Part shown: one piece after another, positions 21,660 to 33,158 of the stretch
How positions within the stretch are numbered: the stretch's first letter is position 1
Layout: each line of letters opens with the position of its first letter
NCBI GenBank assembly: GCA_015179025.1
Contig: WHUX01000127.1
Span: 1 to 64,000, forward strand
Reading direction: 5' to 3'
DNA length: 64,000 nucleotides
From: Terfezia claveryi
Taxonomy: Eukaryota > Ascomycota > Pezizomycetes > Pezizales > Pezizaceae
The notes under the pieces: generated by a model
The model's database searches: none
What the model was told of the DNA's origin: nothing
Seen by the model: the letters and a program-made list of their open reading frames with translations, nothing else
Translations under genes and position numbers: made by a program

Positions 21660-24000
21660 TAAGAATCCCCCTCTCATTTTTCACTATAGATCGACAGGAG
21701 AATGTATTTGGGAGTTTAACCCCAGACAATAGTCAGTCATAAGGCTATGGAGCGAAATTGGGCTGGGATCTTCCTCCCGTCGTTAGTGCGCCCCTAGAAT
21801 TTATGGAGCGGAACGGTTATTGAGGCTACGGCTACTCGCATCGGTCTTGGCGGAAACATGGCGGAGCCGGATAGGTAAGAATACGTTTCGAATTAATTTT
21901 ATACCAGCATTGCTAATATCTTCCGGGCTCCATAGATAAAACAACTATCCCTTCCTTCCATCTTTCCCATGGCCTATTTTATGTGCTGCTCTTTTTTCCA
22001 TAATTCATTCCTCATATTGAACTTACTCTAATCTATGATGAGAGACTGCATCCTCTGGAACGAGTTCACTGGACTATCTAACTTCCGGCGTTGTCTCTGC
22101 CATAGTAAACACGCACACAGAAACTACAAAAAAGAAATTCCCACTTTCACCCACACTTCCTTGCGCCTCCTTTGTGTTGCGACAAGTCCATTGGCTAACG
22201 GACGGCATGGGCAAAGTCGATAAAATCAATTATTTCGATGGATGTTATGTATATGCGGGAACCAAAGTCATTTCCCAGACAATCGACACCCCCTAAGAAT
22301 CCACCTCTCATTTTTCACTATAGAACGACAGGAGAATATATTTGGGAGTTTAACCCAAGAAAATAGTCAGCCGTAAAGGCTTTGGAGCGCAATTGAGCTG
22401 GGATCCTTAGATTCCTCCCTCTTGTTATTGCGCCCATAGTATCTATGGAGCGGAACTGGTCTCCCATATTGAGGCTACAGCTACTCGCAGGAGTCTTGGC
22501 GGAATTAACTCCCGTTGTTATAAATACCGGGGGGAGACTTTCGGTGGATGGCGAAGCTAGGAACTCCCGGAAACAGCGTTAACATCCCACACTAGGAAAC
22601 AGAGCACTCTGATAAGGTGGCAGGCTTGGGAATGGAAACCGGAAAGGGAAAGTGGAAGTGGATCCACAATTACCCCTTTCGCTCAGCATAGGTAAGAATA
22701 CATTTAGAACCAATTATACCAGCATTGCTAATATCTCGGGCTCCGCAGATAAACACTACCCCTCCCCTATATTGCACCTAAGATGTCTCTTTATTCCCCG
22801 CCTTTCTTTTCATAATCCGTTAGTCGTGTTTTAAGTGCTACACGAGAGACCGCATCTTCGGAATTAGTTATCTCGAGGCTGGTCTCCAAAAATGGACACG
22901 CACATAGAAATATACCAAACAAATTTCTTTCACCCGCTACAAATCTTCCACATAGAAGATGCGCCAAACAGGCAACATTCCCCCCTTCCAAATCATCAGC
23001 GAAAATACACCAAACAGGCTTCGTTCACCACCTCCAAATCTTCCACGTAGAAGAAAAACACCAGACAGGCAACATTCACCCCTTCAATTTGTCCACATAT
23101 CCTCGCACGTCGTTCGTGTTGCTCCCAATCCATTGTACTATCAACATGAGCAGACGGAATACAATCAATTATATCCATGGATGTTACCAGTCAATACACA
23201 CCTAAGAATTACCTCGCATTTTTTCAGTATAGAACGACAGAACAATGTACTTGGGAGTTTAACCCTGACCATAGTCAGCCATAAAGGCTATGGAGCGCAA
23301 TTGGGCTGGGATCCTTAGATTCCTCCCGCTGTTACTACACCCATAGTATCTATGGAGCGGAACTGGTCCCATATTGAGGCTACAGTCACTCGCAGGGGAG
23401 TCCTGGCGGAGCATTTCCGAGCAAGCGAAATCACGGAGGTCATTTTCCGAAAGTATTTTGCCACTGTCAAGATGGGAGGGAATTTTGATGAAACCTTCTT
23501 TGATTCTATCAACGAAGTGTTCATTTGCCTGGTCACCTCTGCGATGCGTCATTGCCTAAAGGCATGGAAACGACTCCCGTTTTTTTAAATACCGGGGAGA
23601 GACTTTCGGTGGATGGCGGAGCCAGGAACTGGTGCAGCAGCCGGAAACAGCGCTCGATGGATTAACATCCCACACTAGGAACCAGAGCACTCTGAGAAGT
23701 TGACAGGCTTGGGAATGGAAACGGGAAAGTGGAAGTGGATCCACAACCACCCCTTTCGATCAGCATAGGTAAGACTAACATTTAGAACCAATAATGCCAG
23801 CATTGCTAATATCCCTTGGGCTCCGCAGATAAACACTACCCCTCCCCTATACTACACCCAAGAACTCTCTTTATCCTCTGTCTTTTTTTTTCATAAGTCC
23901 TTACTCATGTTCAAGTTAATGACGAGAGCCCATATCCCTGTAATAAGTCCCTTGAATTTGTGGTGTTCAGCCTCTGAGGAAAATCAATTTGGGTTGAGGG
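21660..24000 (+). repeat. Three large tandem units (0.6-0.95 kb) carrying the same intron-like module
   Basis: Units begin near 21,660, 22,270 and 23,205. Each contains TATAG(A)CGACAGGAGAATG-like sequence, TTTGGGAGTTTAACC, ATGGAGCGGAAC, the intron-like module (21,875-21,935; 22,692-22,748; 23,769-23,828, all GTAAGA to AG with TGCTAATA), then AAACACTACCCCTCCC. Units 2 and 3 also share GGGGAGAGACTTTCGGTGG and a GGAAGTGGATCCACAA block. The third unit holds a 78-codon frame (23,352-23,588) that the other units do not keep, so I do not call it a gene. Confidence 0.7.
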
Positions 24001-24535
24001 TAATAATAGACTCGAACGAATATCTTTGTGCAAAACTAGTGATGAGCTATTCTAGTTATGTATATGATACGGCAGTTGCGTACCGTTGACGTCGCGCCTT
24101 GGCGTTATATATCATATGCCTTAGCTTGTCTAGTGTAAATAACATATTTATTCCTATGGCTGCATCCATACACACCACCAACAACATTCCGCGCGATCTT
24201 CAAAAAGTGAATACGCCGTGTTCCGTAACGTATGTATATCACCGAAGTTAGGTTTCTCCATGGGGCTCCACCATCAATAAGTATTCTGGCACCCGTTAAC
24301 CGCCACGAGTATCTCAGCCCTTCATAAGTCTACTAGCCCGTCTGCGGTGCAGGTCTACTTACCAGAATACCTCTGCCAGTTCCCCCCCACCGTTTTCCCG
24401 TCCTCCGGAGATACTGCGCATGCAAATCTGGCGGGCCAGTAATCTCATCTCACCCTTGAGGAAGGTACTCCAAATTCCGTTTTTTTTGGCAAACAAAAGA
24501 ACCCCAAAGGACACATGTGACATACATGAAGTGCC
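24001..24535. other. Intergenic sequence before the decarboxylase gene
   Basis: No repeat or coding signal is evident. It presumably includes the promoter of the following gene, but I cannot point to a defined element. Confidence 0.35.
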
Positions 24536-25258
24536 ATGGACCGCGGCGATAACAATACCCAATTCCTTGCCCCCGACCACTCTACTACGTGCTCAAAGAA
24601 GCATCTCCTTCTTGCCTGCACCGGGTCCACCGCCGTCATAATGCTCCCCGAAATTCTCTCTGCGTTAACCCCCTACTCTGAACTCCTTGAAATCAATCTA
24701 ATCCTAACTCCATCCTGCCTGAATTTCTTGCCGGACGCACTCACGCGCCCTTCCCCAGGGGTTGTCATACCAACACAATATCCCATCGTCTCTCATGCCT
24801 GGACGAACAATGACAAATGGGTTCATTGTGTGGAATTAGGGGATCCAGTGTTGCACATTGAGTTACGGAAATGGGCGGATATGTTGGCTATCGCACCGTT
24901 GACTGCAGATTTTTTAGCAATGATGGTGAATGGGTTCGCAAATGGGCTGCTGGGAGCGCTGGTTCGTGCCTGGGATGTGGAAAAGCGCATTGTGGTGGCT
25001 CCGGCGATGAATACGTTCATGTGGAAGCACCCGATGACGGAAGACCATATGAATGAGTTGAGGACCCGTTTTAGATGGGTACACGTGCTGGAGCCAGAGG
25101 AGGAGAGGTTAGCCTGTGGGGGTACCGGTACGGGAGCGATGATACAATGGTGGGAGGTAGTGCAGTATCTCGTCAAGGAGTTTAAACTCGAGGGGCAGGA
25201 GAACGAAGGGCTCATGAATTTGACAGGAAGTAGTAGAGGGGAGGGCTCAGGCGATTGA
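24536..25258 (+). CDS. Phosphopantothenoylcysteine decarboxylase (HFCD flavoprotein family)
   Basis: The 240-residue protein fits the family that decarboxylates 4'-phosphopantothenoyl-L-cysteine to 4'-phosphopantetheine in coenzyme A synthesis, using FMN, in the cytosol (CAB3/HAL3/PPCDC relatives). Visible features: a Rossmann-like start HLLLACTGSTAVIMLP (23-38), the catalytic His107 in DPVLHIELRKWADML, the PXMNXXMW signature as PAMNTFMW (156-163, Asn159), and the substrate-clamp Cys194 in LACGGTGTGAM. The usual GD in that clamp is GG, and the ANTL block after APLT is ADFL, so it may be diverged or relaxing. It is a single exon starting at the first ATG before the fold. It is the only intact metabolic gene in the window. 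Confidence 0.85.
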   Translation: MDRGDNNTQFLAPDHSTTCSKKHLLLACTGSTAVIMLPEILSALTPYSELLEINLILTPSCLNFLPDALTRPSPGVVIPTQYPIVSHAWTNNDKWVHCVELGDPVLHIELRKWADMLAIAPLTADFLAMMVNGFANGLLGALVRAWDVEKRIVVAPAMNTFMWKHPMTEDHMNELRTRFRWVHVLEPEEERLACGGTGTGAMIQWWEVVQYLVKEFKLEGQENEGLMNLTGSSRGEGSGD

Positions 25259-25690
25259 GACAGGTTTGATGAGGGAATGGATATTGGGCTGTTTGCTCCT
25301 TACTGGTGGATGTGTGTATTGCAATTATCAATTTCGAGGATGACATTTGGTCACGGCAATTTGTACATCGGACTGAGGGACAAACACTTATAATCTTCGA
25401 TTTCTGCATTCGGTTCGATATTATCAGAAACCCGGGAGGTGTGTGACTCTCCTAATTCATATCCAATCAGAACTCCGAGCGAAGCTTCAGCTATTCTGTA
25501 CTGACTTCCCTCTCAACAGTAGTAGTGGACAATACGCGCAAAGACAACTTCCACATCTCCCCGCTACCCGCTTCCTGCTCCCCGCTTCCTGCTCCCCGCT
25601 TTCGGCTTCCGGCTTTCATGATCAGCGTTCGTTACTTCGAGATCGCCATGACGTCCAACCATCCACCACAACGAACTCAGAACTGAGATA
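25259..25690. other. Downstream intergenic region with a short CT-rich repeat
   Basis: At 25,560-25,616 a CCGCTTCCTGCTCC-type unit repeats about four times. No gene is seen. Confidence 0.4.
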
Positions 25691-28600
25691 AACACCCACA
25701 CTAGTCTGGTTGCAATACCCCTCGCAGAGCATCCCACACCACTCAGCAGATTGGCCAACACTTCGGAGCCGCAAACGACCTGAACCACCTATCGAACACA
25801 CCGCGGAGCCGCAAAACCCCACAACCAATCGAGCGCACCGAACTCGACATGCTGGGCAAGGAAGAGAATGAATAATCGTGGGAAGGAAGATAGGGTATAA
25901 TCTACCATACAAGACACGGTTACCAGTCACTGGCCATCAACAGCCACCCTCCATTTCTAGAAGGATACAGAGATCTCTCGTTACAAGCATATCAGATATA
26001 AGCATATATTGGTTACCAAGCATACCTTCGGCAGTCCCATATAGTAAATACGCATATTTTTGTTATTAGAATATTCTTATTTTTTTTGGCTTTGTCACCA
26101 CACATTTGCTTGAACAAGAGAAGCGCCTTACCATATTGGGTAAGTATATCGATAAGTAATAACTAGTCTCGATCAGACCCTCGTAGTTATCAGTAATAAC
26201 TAGTCTGGTTGGCACAAGCCCCTCCTCGGTAAGTAATAACCCTCGCACGATCTCCTGAAGCAGAGTAAGAGTTGAATCACATACGAAGAACAAGCGTTAA
26301 CACTATTTATCCTCAGCTCCTCAGCTCCCCTTTTCCCTACAGTGGTTCCTCTTCCCTAAGGTTCTCCGCCGTCAAGGACCACAAGATATCCTGCAATTCT
26401 TCCAAGACACACGCCGTATTCGGAGCTTTGATAATGCGCACAACACCTCCAGATATGCATCTACTCGCGCAAGATATAACCGCCACACCTTCGCTACTAC
26501 GCCATCACCAACATGCCCAATTCCTCCGCAGGCAAATCACACACCTGCACCAACGACGACTCAGAGCAGAGATCCACTCAGTCGATTGGCCAACCGTCCG
26601 GAGCCGCAAATTAATGACCTCCAGAGCCAATGTCTAACCCGAAGAATACTAGAACGGTTTCCACAGACTACGGGTCCGAGCGTTGCCACCCACACTGAGG
26701 AGACATCTCCAACACCAAATCGAGTATGACAGTCTGAAGCGGCAATGGGATAAGATGGAGGAAGAATAGAAAGAGGTGGAGGAAGAATAGAAAGAGGCGA
26801 GGAAGAATGAAGCAGAGCTGGATAAAGAGTCCACAGATGGGAAGCGGAGAATCGATCTTGTTTTCTAGGATTACGTCAAGTAGAGACTGTATGTCGTCAG
26901 GAAATATCGAAAATGCCTCTGCAGCCTTCAAAGTACGAGCCCCCCCTCCAGCACGCACATACTCCGAGGCAGCGACCCAATCCACCAGGCAGCAGCAAGT
27001 CAAGTCAAGGGAGAAGAACCCGCCACCCACAAGAAACCTGGCCCATCACCATAGGCGGCAGTACTCCACCCACAAGAAACCTGCCCCACCACCAAAAGGT
27101 AAAGGCAAAGAGGCAGCAGAAGCTGCAGTACCTGCGCGCCCGAGGCACTCGCCCACCCCCAAGAAAGTTGCCCTACCACCAAAGGGTAATGGTAAAGATT
27201 CAGCGGAGGCTACAGTACGTCCATCCCCGAATCACCAAATCACAATAAACATGCCGTACCACCAAAAGGTAAAGGCAAAGAGTCAGCGGAAGTGGCAGTA
27301 CCTGCCCCCCGAACCACCTGCCCCCCCGAACCACCTGCCCCCCCGAACCACCTGCCCCCCGAACAACCTGCCCCGAACCACCCGCTGACCCACAAGGAAG
27401 CTACCCTGACACCAAAAGGTAATGGCAAAGAGTCAGCCGAGGCGGCAGTACGTCCACCTCCCCACCGACTAGAAACCTGCAGTGGTGGCACCACCCTCCG
27501 AACCCCCCGAAAATACTGCATTAACGCAAGCACGAGCGGTATTCTTGCATGCTGCGCCAACTAAGTACAATCCTGGTCTGATGCGTCGCTGGATTGAAGA
27601 AGACAACAAGAGGACCAAAATGTAGTATTCGCTAGCTATTGCAAGAAGGAAGAATGGGGAGGAAAGATGGCGTCATCGCTGGTCATCTACATGGAGCAAA
27701 TGGACATACAGCAGAGATTCTTGAGCACCACGGAATACGACTTCAAGAGATGACCATTCCACCTGAACGAATTTAAGGCTTTGAATAAGGTTCTCCACCT
27801 GTGAGTATTTTTGGGTTAAAGTTTTCCCAATGCACTAGAGTCACGAGAAAAGGGTAAAGCCACCCTAATCTCCTGAACTCCAAAATTCAACACCACAGGC
27901 GACACCACCCCCTAACACCCCGAACACCAAAAGCAAACAACAGGAGCACGAACCGTAGTCTGACACGCGGCCCCAACAAAATACAAACTCGGTATAATGC
28001 GCCGCTGGATTGACGAGGATAACCGGAAGCCCAAACTAAGTATTCGCTGGTTGGTACAAGAGAATAAAAGGGTTGGAAGTCGGCTTTGTCGCTGGTCATC
28101 TACCTGGCGAAGACATCGAGATCAGGCACGGCCTCCTCATGGGGAAGACACTTTTCCGCATCACAGCATACAACTGAGACCTAGGATCGTCGGAAATACT
28201 ATGCTGTAACACCCATGTATATTGAGCAGGCAAAACCTCCACTTCCACCACAGTCGGTACAAGAAGCCTTTCGAGCATCACATTATTGACGAGTATTCAA
28301 GTACGACTACAACCGAGGTAGGATGTACTGAAACTTCGAGGTGATTGAAGCATGGGGGATAACTGGAAACGGGGACCTCTGGCTCAAACGACCATGCTTT
28401 CTCACTTTCCCCCAGAAACTTCTTGCGGATATGGATATCCCTTATACAGACTCAAGGCCCCTTATTGCTCAACTTCTCAAACTAACCACTACATTACTGG
28501 CTTTGGTGAAGACACTACTTCCAAAAACAACTATACTACATTATGATTATTGCTACCAGGGGTTTTCAGCGACGGTCGGAGTCGGTTTAATTTCCTACCA

Positions 28601-28795
28601 GCGCTTTGGGAATATGAAGGAACGATAAGAGGGGGCGGGTTTCCTACTTGAGTTTCTTAAATTCTTCTACCAGCGCCTGGGGAGATTCCGACCTGCGAAG
28701 TGTTTTGAATATTTTACTTGAGTTTTTCTCCTCACGAGAGGTTCTTGGGTTTTAAGTCGGGGTTCAGTCAGACACTATTGGGTCATCGGGAACTG
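25690..28795 (+). mobile_element. Decayed relatives of the HAL1-like element, partly tandem
   Basis: Words of the 7.4-9.3 kb element recur in order. AARTYSEAAT-like and PPKGKGKE repeats occur in 26,807-27,564. The C-terminal module occurs twice: 27,540-27,760 (CATGCTGCGCCAACTAAG) and 27,965-28,190 (MRRWIDEDNR, SIRWLVQENKRVG). A 3' UTR with TTCTACCAGCGCC and GGGGTTCAGTCAG leads to a break near 28,795. All frames are interrupted and no poly-A remains. It is probably one copy plus a second copy or duplication of its 3' half. Confidence 0.6.
26930..27500 (+). repeat. Degenerate coding minisatellite and Pro-rich repeats
   Basis: A motif coding PPKGKGKESAEAAV is repeated about five times with 80-110 bp spacing, the last copies separated by CCCCCGAACCACCTG repeats (27,300-27,375). 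The single KGKGKGK run of the 8.4-kb copy corresponds to this expansion. Confidence 0.6.
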
Positions 28796-29239
28796 GACCT
28801 TAGGGGTGCTGGGAAAACCAATATCGGTACGCCACAAAGCTCAACCTTATCAACGGTAAATTTCTTAATTTGTTTTGATGGCGAGGGACATGCAGGAGAC
28901 TCTGAGACTGGAGTTCATTTATGGGTGGTCGACCCCTATCTTATGTGGACGACATCCATGCTGGCGTGTATGTTCGGGATAGGATTCAGCCTTGAGGCTT
29001 TGATCTGAATCTGGTGATGAAGAATGCTGACGGGACTATTAACGGAATTGCCGAAAAACATAGGATGCCCCTAGTAAAAGAAAACATGAAAGTATGGTCT
29101 TGAGAAAAAAGCGGCGAACGAAGAATAGCTGGGGAAATGTGTGAAGTGACTGGGAGCTTTGATGGATGAGACTCTTATATTCCAGGAATATAGCCCAGGA
29201 TCTGAAGGTGTAATGGGATAGGGAATTCGGAGTGGGGAA
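28796..29239 (+). pseudogene. LINE E reverse transcriptase fragment, left half
   Basis: Conceptual reading matches the reverse transcriptase of LINE D: GAGKTNIGTPQSSTLSTV (D has GSGKTNLGALQGSPLSP), then SYVDDIHAGVYVRDR, EKHRMPL and GIGNSEWG. Several stops and frameshifts are present. The fragment is cut at 29,239 by the poly-A end of LINE D and continues at 36,118. The left boundary against the HAL1-like remnant is approximate. Confidence 0.75.
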
Positions 29240-29494
29240 TTTTTTTTTTTTTTTTTTTTGGGAGTCTGTACGTCTGTGAAGCCTAAGGCTATGAGACGGT
29301 CTCGTTCCCTCATCTTAGAAGACTCGGTACGCCCACGAGACGACGGGCTGCATGAACGCCCTGCCTCCCGAACCAAGGAAAAACGAAAAGACCCCCCTTC
29401 CTCCCCCACGCCCGCTATCCGGCCTCTTCCCCGCAGTTTTAAAACCTCCCCCGCCACGCCCCCTGCCAGCCCTCCCCTTCTCATGAGCCGATGC

Positions 29495-30568
29495 TCATCT
29501 CAGGTCGAGATTGGAGAAGAAAGTCTCTACAAGATCGACAGTGGTTTCCCTCCCCCCGTCTCTTACCTTCTTGAGCCATTTCCCTCGTTCGTCCATCTCT
29601 TCCCAGTTCCCCCACCTCCTGCCAATCTCCTCCCCCCGCGGGCAGACCAGGCCAACATGCCTGCCCGTTTCCGCGTGCCGGCCACACGTGCGGCATGTGG
29701 GATCGACCGTATCGTCTAGCTTTGCCCGCCAGGATTGGAGATTGCCTTTCCCTGTATGGCAGTGAACGTAATTCACGCGAGCCTTCCTACTCCAGCCCAC
29801 CACCCTTCCCATCCCAGCTCCCATCACCCTTCTTTCTGCCTCCCGTTTCCTTCTCCACTCCTGCTTGAGCCCCCCCTCCGTGATCTGGGGTTCTTCCGGG
29901 TCCGGTTCCTCTGCCCCCTTCTTAGCTAGCATGTCTGCACGTTCATTGCCAGGAATGCCGACATGTGCCTTCACCCAGCCCAGCTTGACCGCCCCTGACC
30001 CCAGCCTCCCCTGTCTTTCTCTAATCCCTCGAATGGCATCCTTAAGGTCTGCCATTCTACCTTTTCCCCTTTGCCCAGCCTTTCTCAGGGCCGCTATCGC
30101 CGCTTGGGAGTCTGTGAGGATAAGGATCTTCCACCCCGGAGGTGACTCCGTAACTGCTTTCCTGATCCCCGCTATCTCCCCATCCCATACCATGCACAGA
30201 CGGCCTAGCCCCACCTTCCCCCGCACCTGCTTCTCTTCCGAGCACCAACCTCCTCCCACTTTTCCTTCCTCGCTCATGCTGCCATCGGTGTATATGATTG
30301 CAGCATCTTCCTTCACCTCCCCAATCCTTCCCACCCACCGACTAACTAGTGAATCCCTTGTAAGTCCAAGATCCACTAGGGGGATATCCACTTTCGGGAC
30401 GTCCCCCCCCAGACTTATGTTCTCATTTCCCTCCTCTTTTAACAGCCCCATCTTACTGCAGATAGCTGACATAACCGAAGTGAAGCCGTCTGTCAGTGGG
30501 AAAGGTTCTCCGAAGTAGTCCCAATCCCTGCCAGCTTCCACATTTCTTCCTCCCCTTCTCTCCCCCAA
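29495..30568 (-). CDS. LINE D RNase H domain and Cys/His tail, intact frame
   Basis: A 357-codon frame free of stops contains IIYTDGSMSEEGK (first Asp), MVWDGEIAGIR (Glu), ILTDSQAAIAAL (Asp) and VKAHVGIPGNERADMLAK (His and last Asp), the full RNase H set. It ends with CRTCGRHAETGRHVGLVC, like the tails of the other LINEs. In a working element it removes RNA from the RNA:DNA hybrid and is part of ORF2. Here it is separated from reverse transcriptase by stops upstream, so it is an intact domain of a dead gene. Confidence 0.8.
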   Translation of the reverse strand: MGERRGGRNVEAGRDWDYFGEPFPLTDGFTSVMSAICSKMGLLKEEGNENISLGGDVPKVDIPLVDLGLTRDSLVSRWVGRIGEVKEDAAIIYTDGSMSEEGKVGGGWCSEEKQVRGKVGLGRLCMVWDGEIAGIRKAVTESPPGWKILILTDSQAAIAALRKAGQRGKGRMADLKDAIRGIRERQGRLGSGAVKLGWVKAHVGIPGNERADMLAKKGAEEPDPEEPQITEGGLKQEWRRKREAERRVMGAGMGRVVGWSRKARVNYVHCHTGKGNLQSWRAKLDDTVDPTCRTCGRHAETGRHVGLVCPRGEEIGRRWGNWEEMDERGKWLKKVRDGGRETTVDLVETFFSNLDLR

Positions 30569-33155
30569 CTAAAGATCCTCTAGTGCCATGGGGTCTCGCA
30601 TCATTTTCCCTATCAGCCTAGCCTAGGTTGCATCTAGAGCCATTCTAGGTGACTCCACCCCTGCAATTTGGCTTACTAGCTCCCTGCGGGAGCCGTGGGT
30701 TGCATTTACGCATTTCTTTATGGCTTAGTACTGGAGTTTCTCGAACTCCTCTTCCCAGTCCTTTTATCCCCTCCAGCCCACCTCCGCTCCCCACAAGGCG
30801 ACTGCCCTTATCATCCCCGTATAGGCTGCTCTCCAACTGTTTGCACTCATGCCCCAGTTGGAGTTCCCTAGCCCATTTAGTTGTCCGAGCATCTTTCGAA
30901 CCTTCTCAATCCGGCTCTTCCAGTGCTCTCTAAAGGTCAGGCTCTCATCCATAATGATCCCAACCCACTTGACCCACTTCACATCTTTGTTCCTTCTCCT
31001 CCTCTTGTTCCTCAGGACTAGCTTCTCATGCTTTGAGTCCTCTAGAGGCAGGTGGCACTCTGCAGCTACCCTGTAGATCATCTCATCCACTTTGACCAAA
31101 GCCTGATTCATGTCTAAATTTTGTGCTATCTCCCTATCCCAGACGCAGATATTAAGGTGTAGATCATCTACGTATGAGGGAAGTTTATTGTCAAAAGGTA
31201 GGACCTTCCTTACTTCTTTCTCCATCTTCCTGATTATTGGAGCTATCCATATTAGAAAGATGACTGGGGACAGCGGTGAGCCTTGTAGTGCCCCCAAGTT
31301 GGTCTTGCCACTCCCGCGAACCTTACCGTCCCATTCTAGCTGGAACTTCCTTGCTCTGAAGAACCCTTTGACTCAAGGAATCCATCTCTTTCCCTCCTCC
31401 CATTTCTCTAGTTTCCTGATTACGTCCTCCATCCTGATGTTTTGGAAGTCTCCTTTTACATCCCAGAATACCCACCCTGCAGCCCCCCCAACTGCTAGGC
31501 ATCTCTGGGCTCTCGTTACCATTCTTAATGCAGCCTCGGTTGCCGACCTCCCCTTGACTGATCCGAACTAGTGTTTGTGTGGGAGGCCAGACCTCTGGAG
31601 CCTATCTGCTACCTCCTTCTCCTCTAGCTTGCCAACGCAATTGATGAGGTTGATTGGTCTCCAGCCCTTAGTCTAACCTTGGTTCTTGCCTGGCTTAGGT
31701 ATCATCACTACCTTGCTAAACTGCCATTCGGTTGGGATTCTGCCTTGCGCCAGATTTCCGGCCACTTCCTCCAAGAATTACTCCTCTAGCCTAGTGCGTA
31801 GGGCTGTCTTGATGAACCTGTAGCTGATCCCATCTAGTCCTGGTGCAGAGCTGCTGCAAGTGCCTTGCAGAGCCCTTCTTACTTCCCTTTTGAGCTCCTC
31901 CGTTGTGACCCCTTGAATCCCTATCATCTCTTCCTCATCTAGTTCATCTTCAAGTTGCTTGCCCTCTGCTCTCCATTTGAAGTGGTCAGCTATCAGGCTA
32001 GCCACCTTTTCCTCATCATTTTTGCACTCCTTTCCCTCCTCATCTACCAGCCTCCCCATTGCTCCCCGAGAATGCCAAGGGTCTTTCGCCCACTTAACAA
32101 TCTCCCAGAGGGCTTTCTCTCCATGTTCCTCACAGAAGGTTCGCTAGCACTCTTTCTTTTTCTCCTGAATTAATGCTCTAAGCTTCTCTTTCTCAGCTTT
32201 CCACCTCCTGACCCGCCCTTCCTGGCTTATCTCACCTCCCAACCTCTCTCTCCTGCTCTTTCGAGTGATCCTAAGCTGGGCGGATAACTCCTTATCCCAC
32301 CACTTCTTGGATCTCTCCGTGATTCGCAGGACTCTAATATGCCGTAGCTGGAGGCTCTTTAATTTCGCATATAGAGATGTGCCCTCCAATCCTCAAGCCC
32401 ACCTCTCTTCTGCTTCTGCTCCCGCCTCTACGACATCCTCTATTTCTTTCTTTAGACCTTCCCAGTCCACTGCACTTCTTTCTGCCTTTGTGTTTCCTTT
32501 ATTTCCGCCCCATGGTATTTCACCAATTAAAGCCCACTGGTCAGATGCGAGCTTCTCTTTTCTGACCTCCCCCCACTCCCTGCCCCTGCTTAGGAAGAGG
32601 TCGATTCTGCTTCTTTCTATTCTGCCATTCCTGGTTCTTTCCCATGTCCACCCAGGATCCCCTTCTGCAATTGACCAGCCATTCCCCACCAGCCAGTCTG
32701 CCATGACTTTCCCTCTCCCGTCTTCCTTGCAGGTGACATCCCAGGCCTGGCTGTACGTGTTCCAGTTCCTGATAATGGCTGCATCCCCATCCCCCCCTCT
32801 CATTTTCTGGTCTACTCCCTCTAACCACTCCTCCCACTTCCTCCCTTGCCATTTTTCAGATGCATATACCCCCCCTAATTTCTTGCCGAAAGCACTAACT
32901 ATCACTAGGTTGTCTTCCTCCAACTCAACCCTAACCTTGTCTGATAAGTGTTTTCGCCAGTATACCATGACCCTCCTCCCCTTCTTAACAGTGCTTCCTA
33001 AAACAAAGGAAGGGTGCCCTTGGCTTCCCTTTCCCTCTTTGATGATCTATGCCTCCCCCACAAATGCCACCTCTACCTCCTCCTCCCTACACCACTCTAG
33101 AAATACGTGGGCATTCAGGTGGCTGCCCCCTACATTCTGGTATGCGACCCGGAGG
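30569..33155 (-). pseudogene. LINE D ORF2: endonuclease and reverse transcriptase, broken
   Basis: The endonuclease starts near 33,155 with RVAYQNVGGSHLNAHVF and VAFVGEA. The usual GDWNAH is replaced by IRNWNTY and the final SDH by SDQ, so two catalytic residues are lost. Reverse transcriptase follows: SSAPGLDGISYRFIK, VVMIPKPGKNQG, KGWRPINLINCVGK, WDVKGDFQN (motif A, usual AF replaced by GDF), LQGSPLSPVIFLIW, PSYVDDLHLNI (YVDD intact), then the thumb. In-frame stops (TAA near 31,776, TAG near 31,670 and 31,570, TGA near 31,370, others near 30,600-30,760) end any full product. Confidence 0.8.
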
Positions 33156-33158
33156 TCT

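Noticed and set aside
23352..23588. 78-codon ORF in the third tandem unit
   Set aside because: The sister units share its start but break it at once, so there is no sign of coding constraint.
27292..27564. Pro-rich secreted-protein or effector candidate
   Set aside because: No signal peptide. It corresponds to the repeat-expanded linker of the HAL1-like ORF1 in a broken frame.
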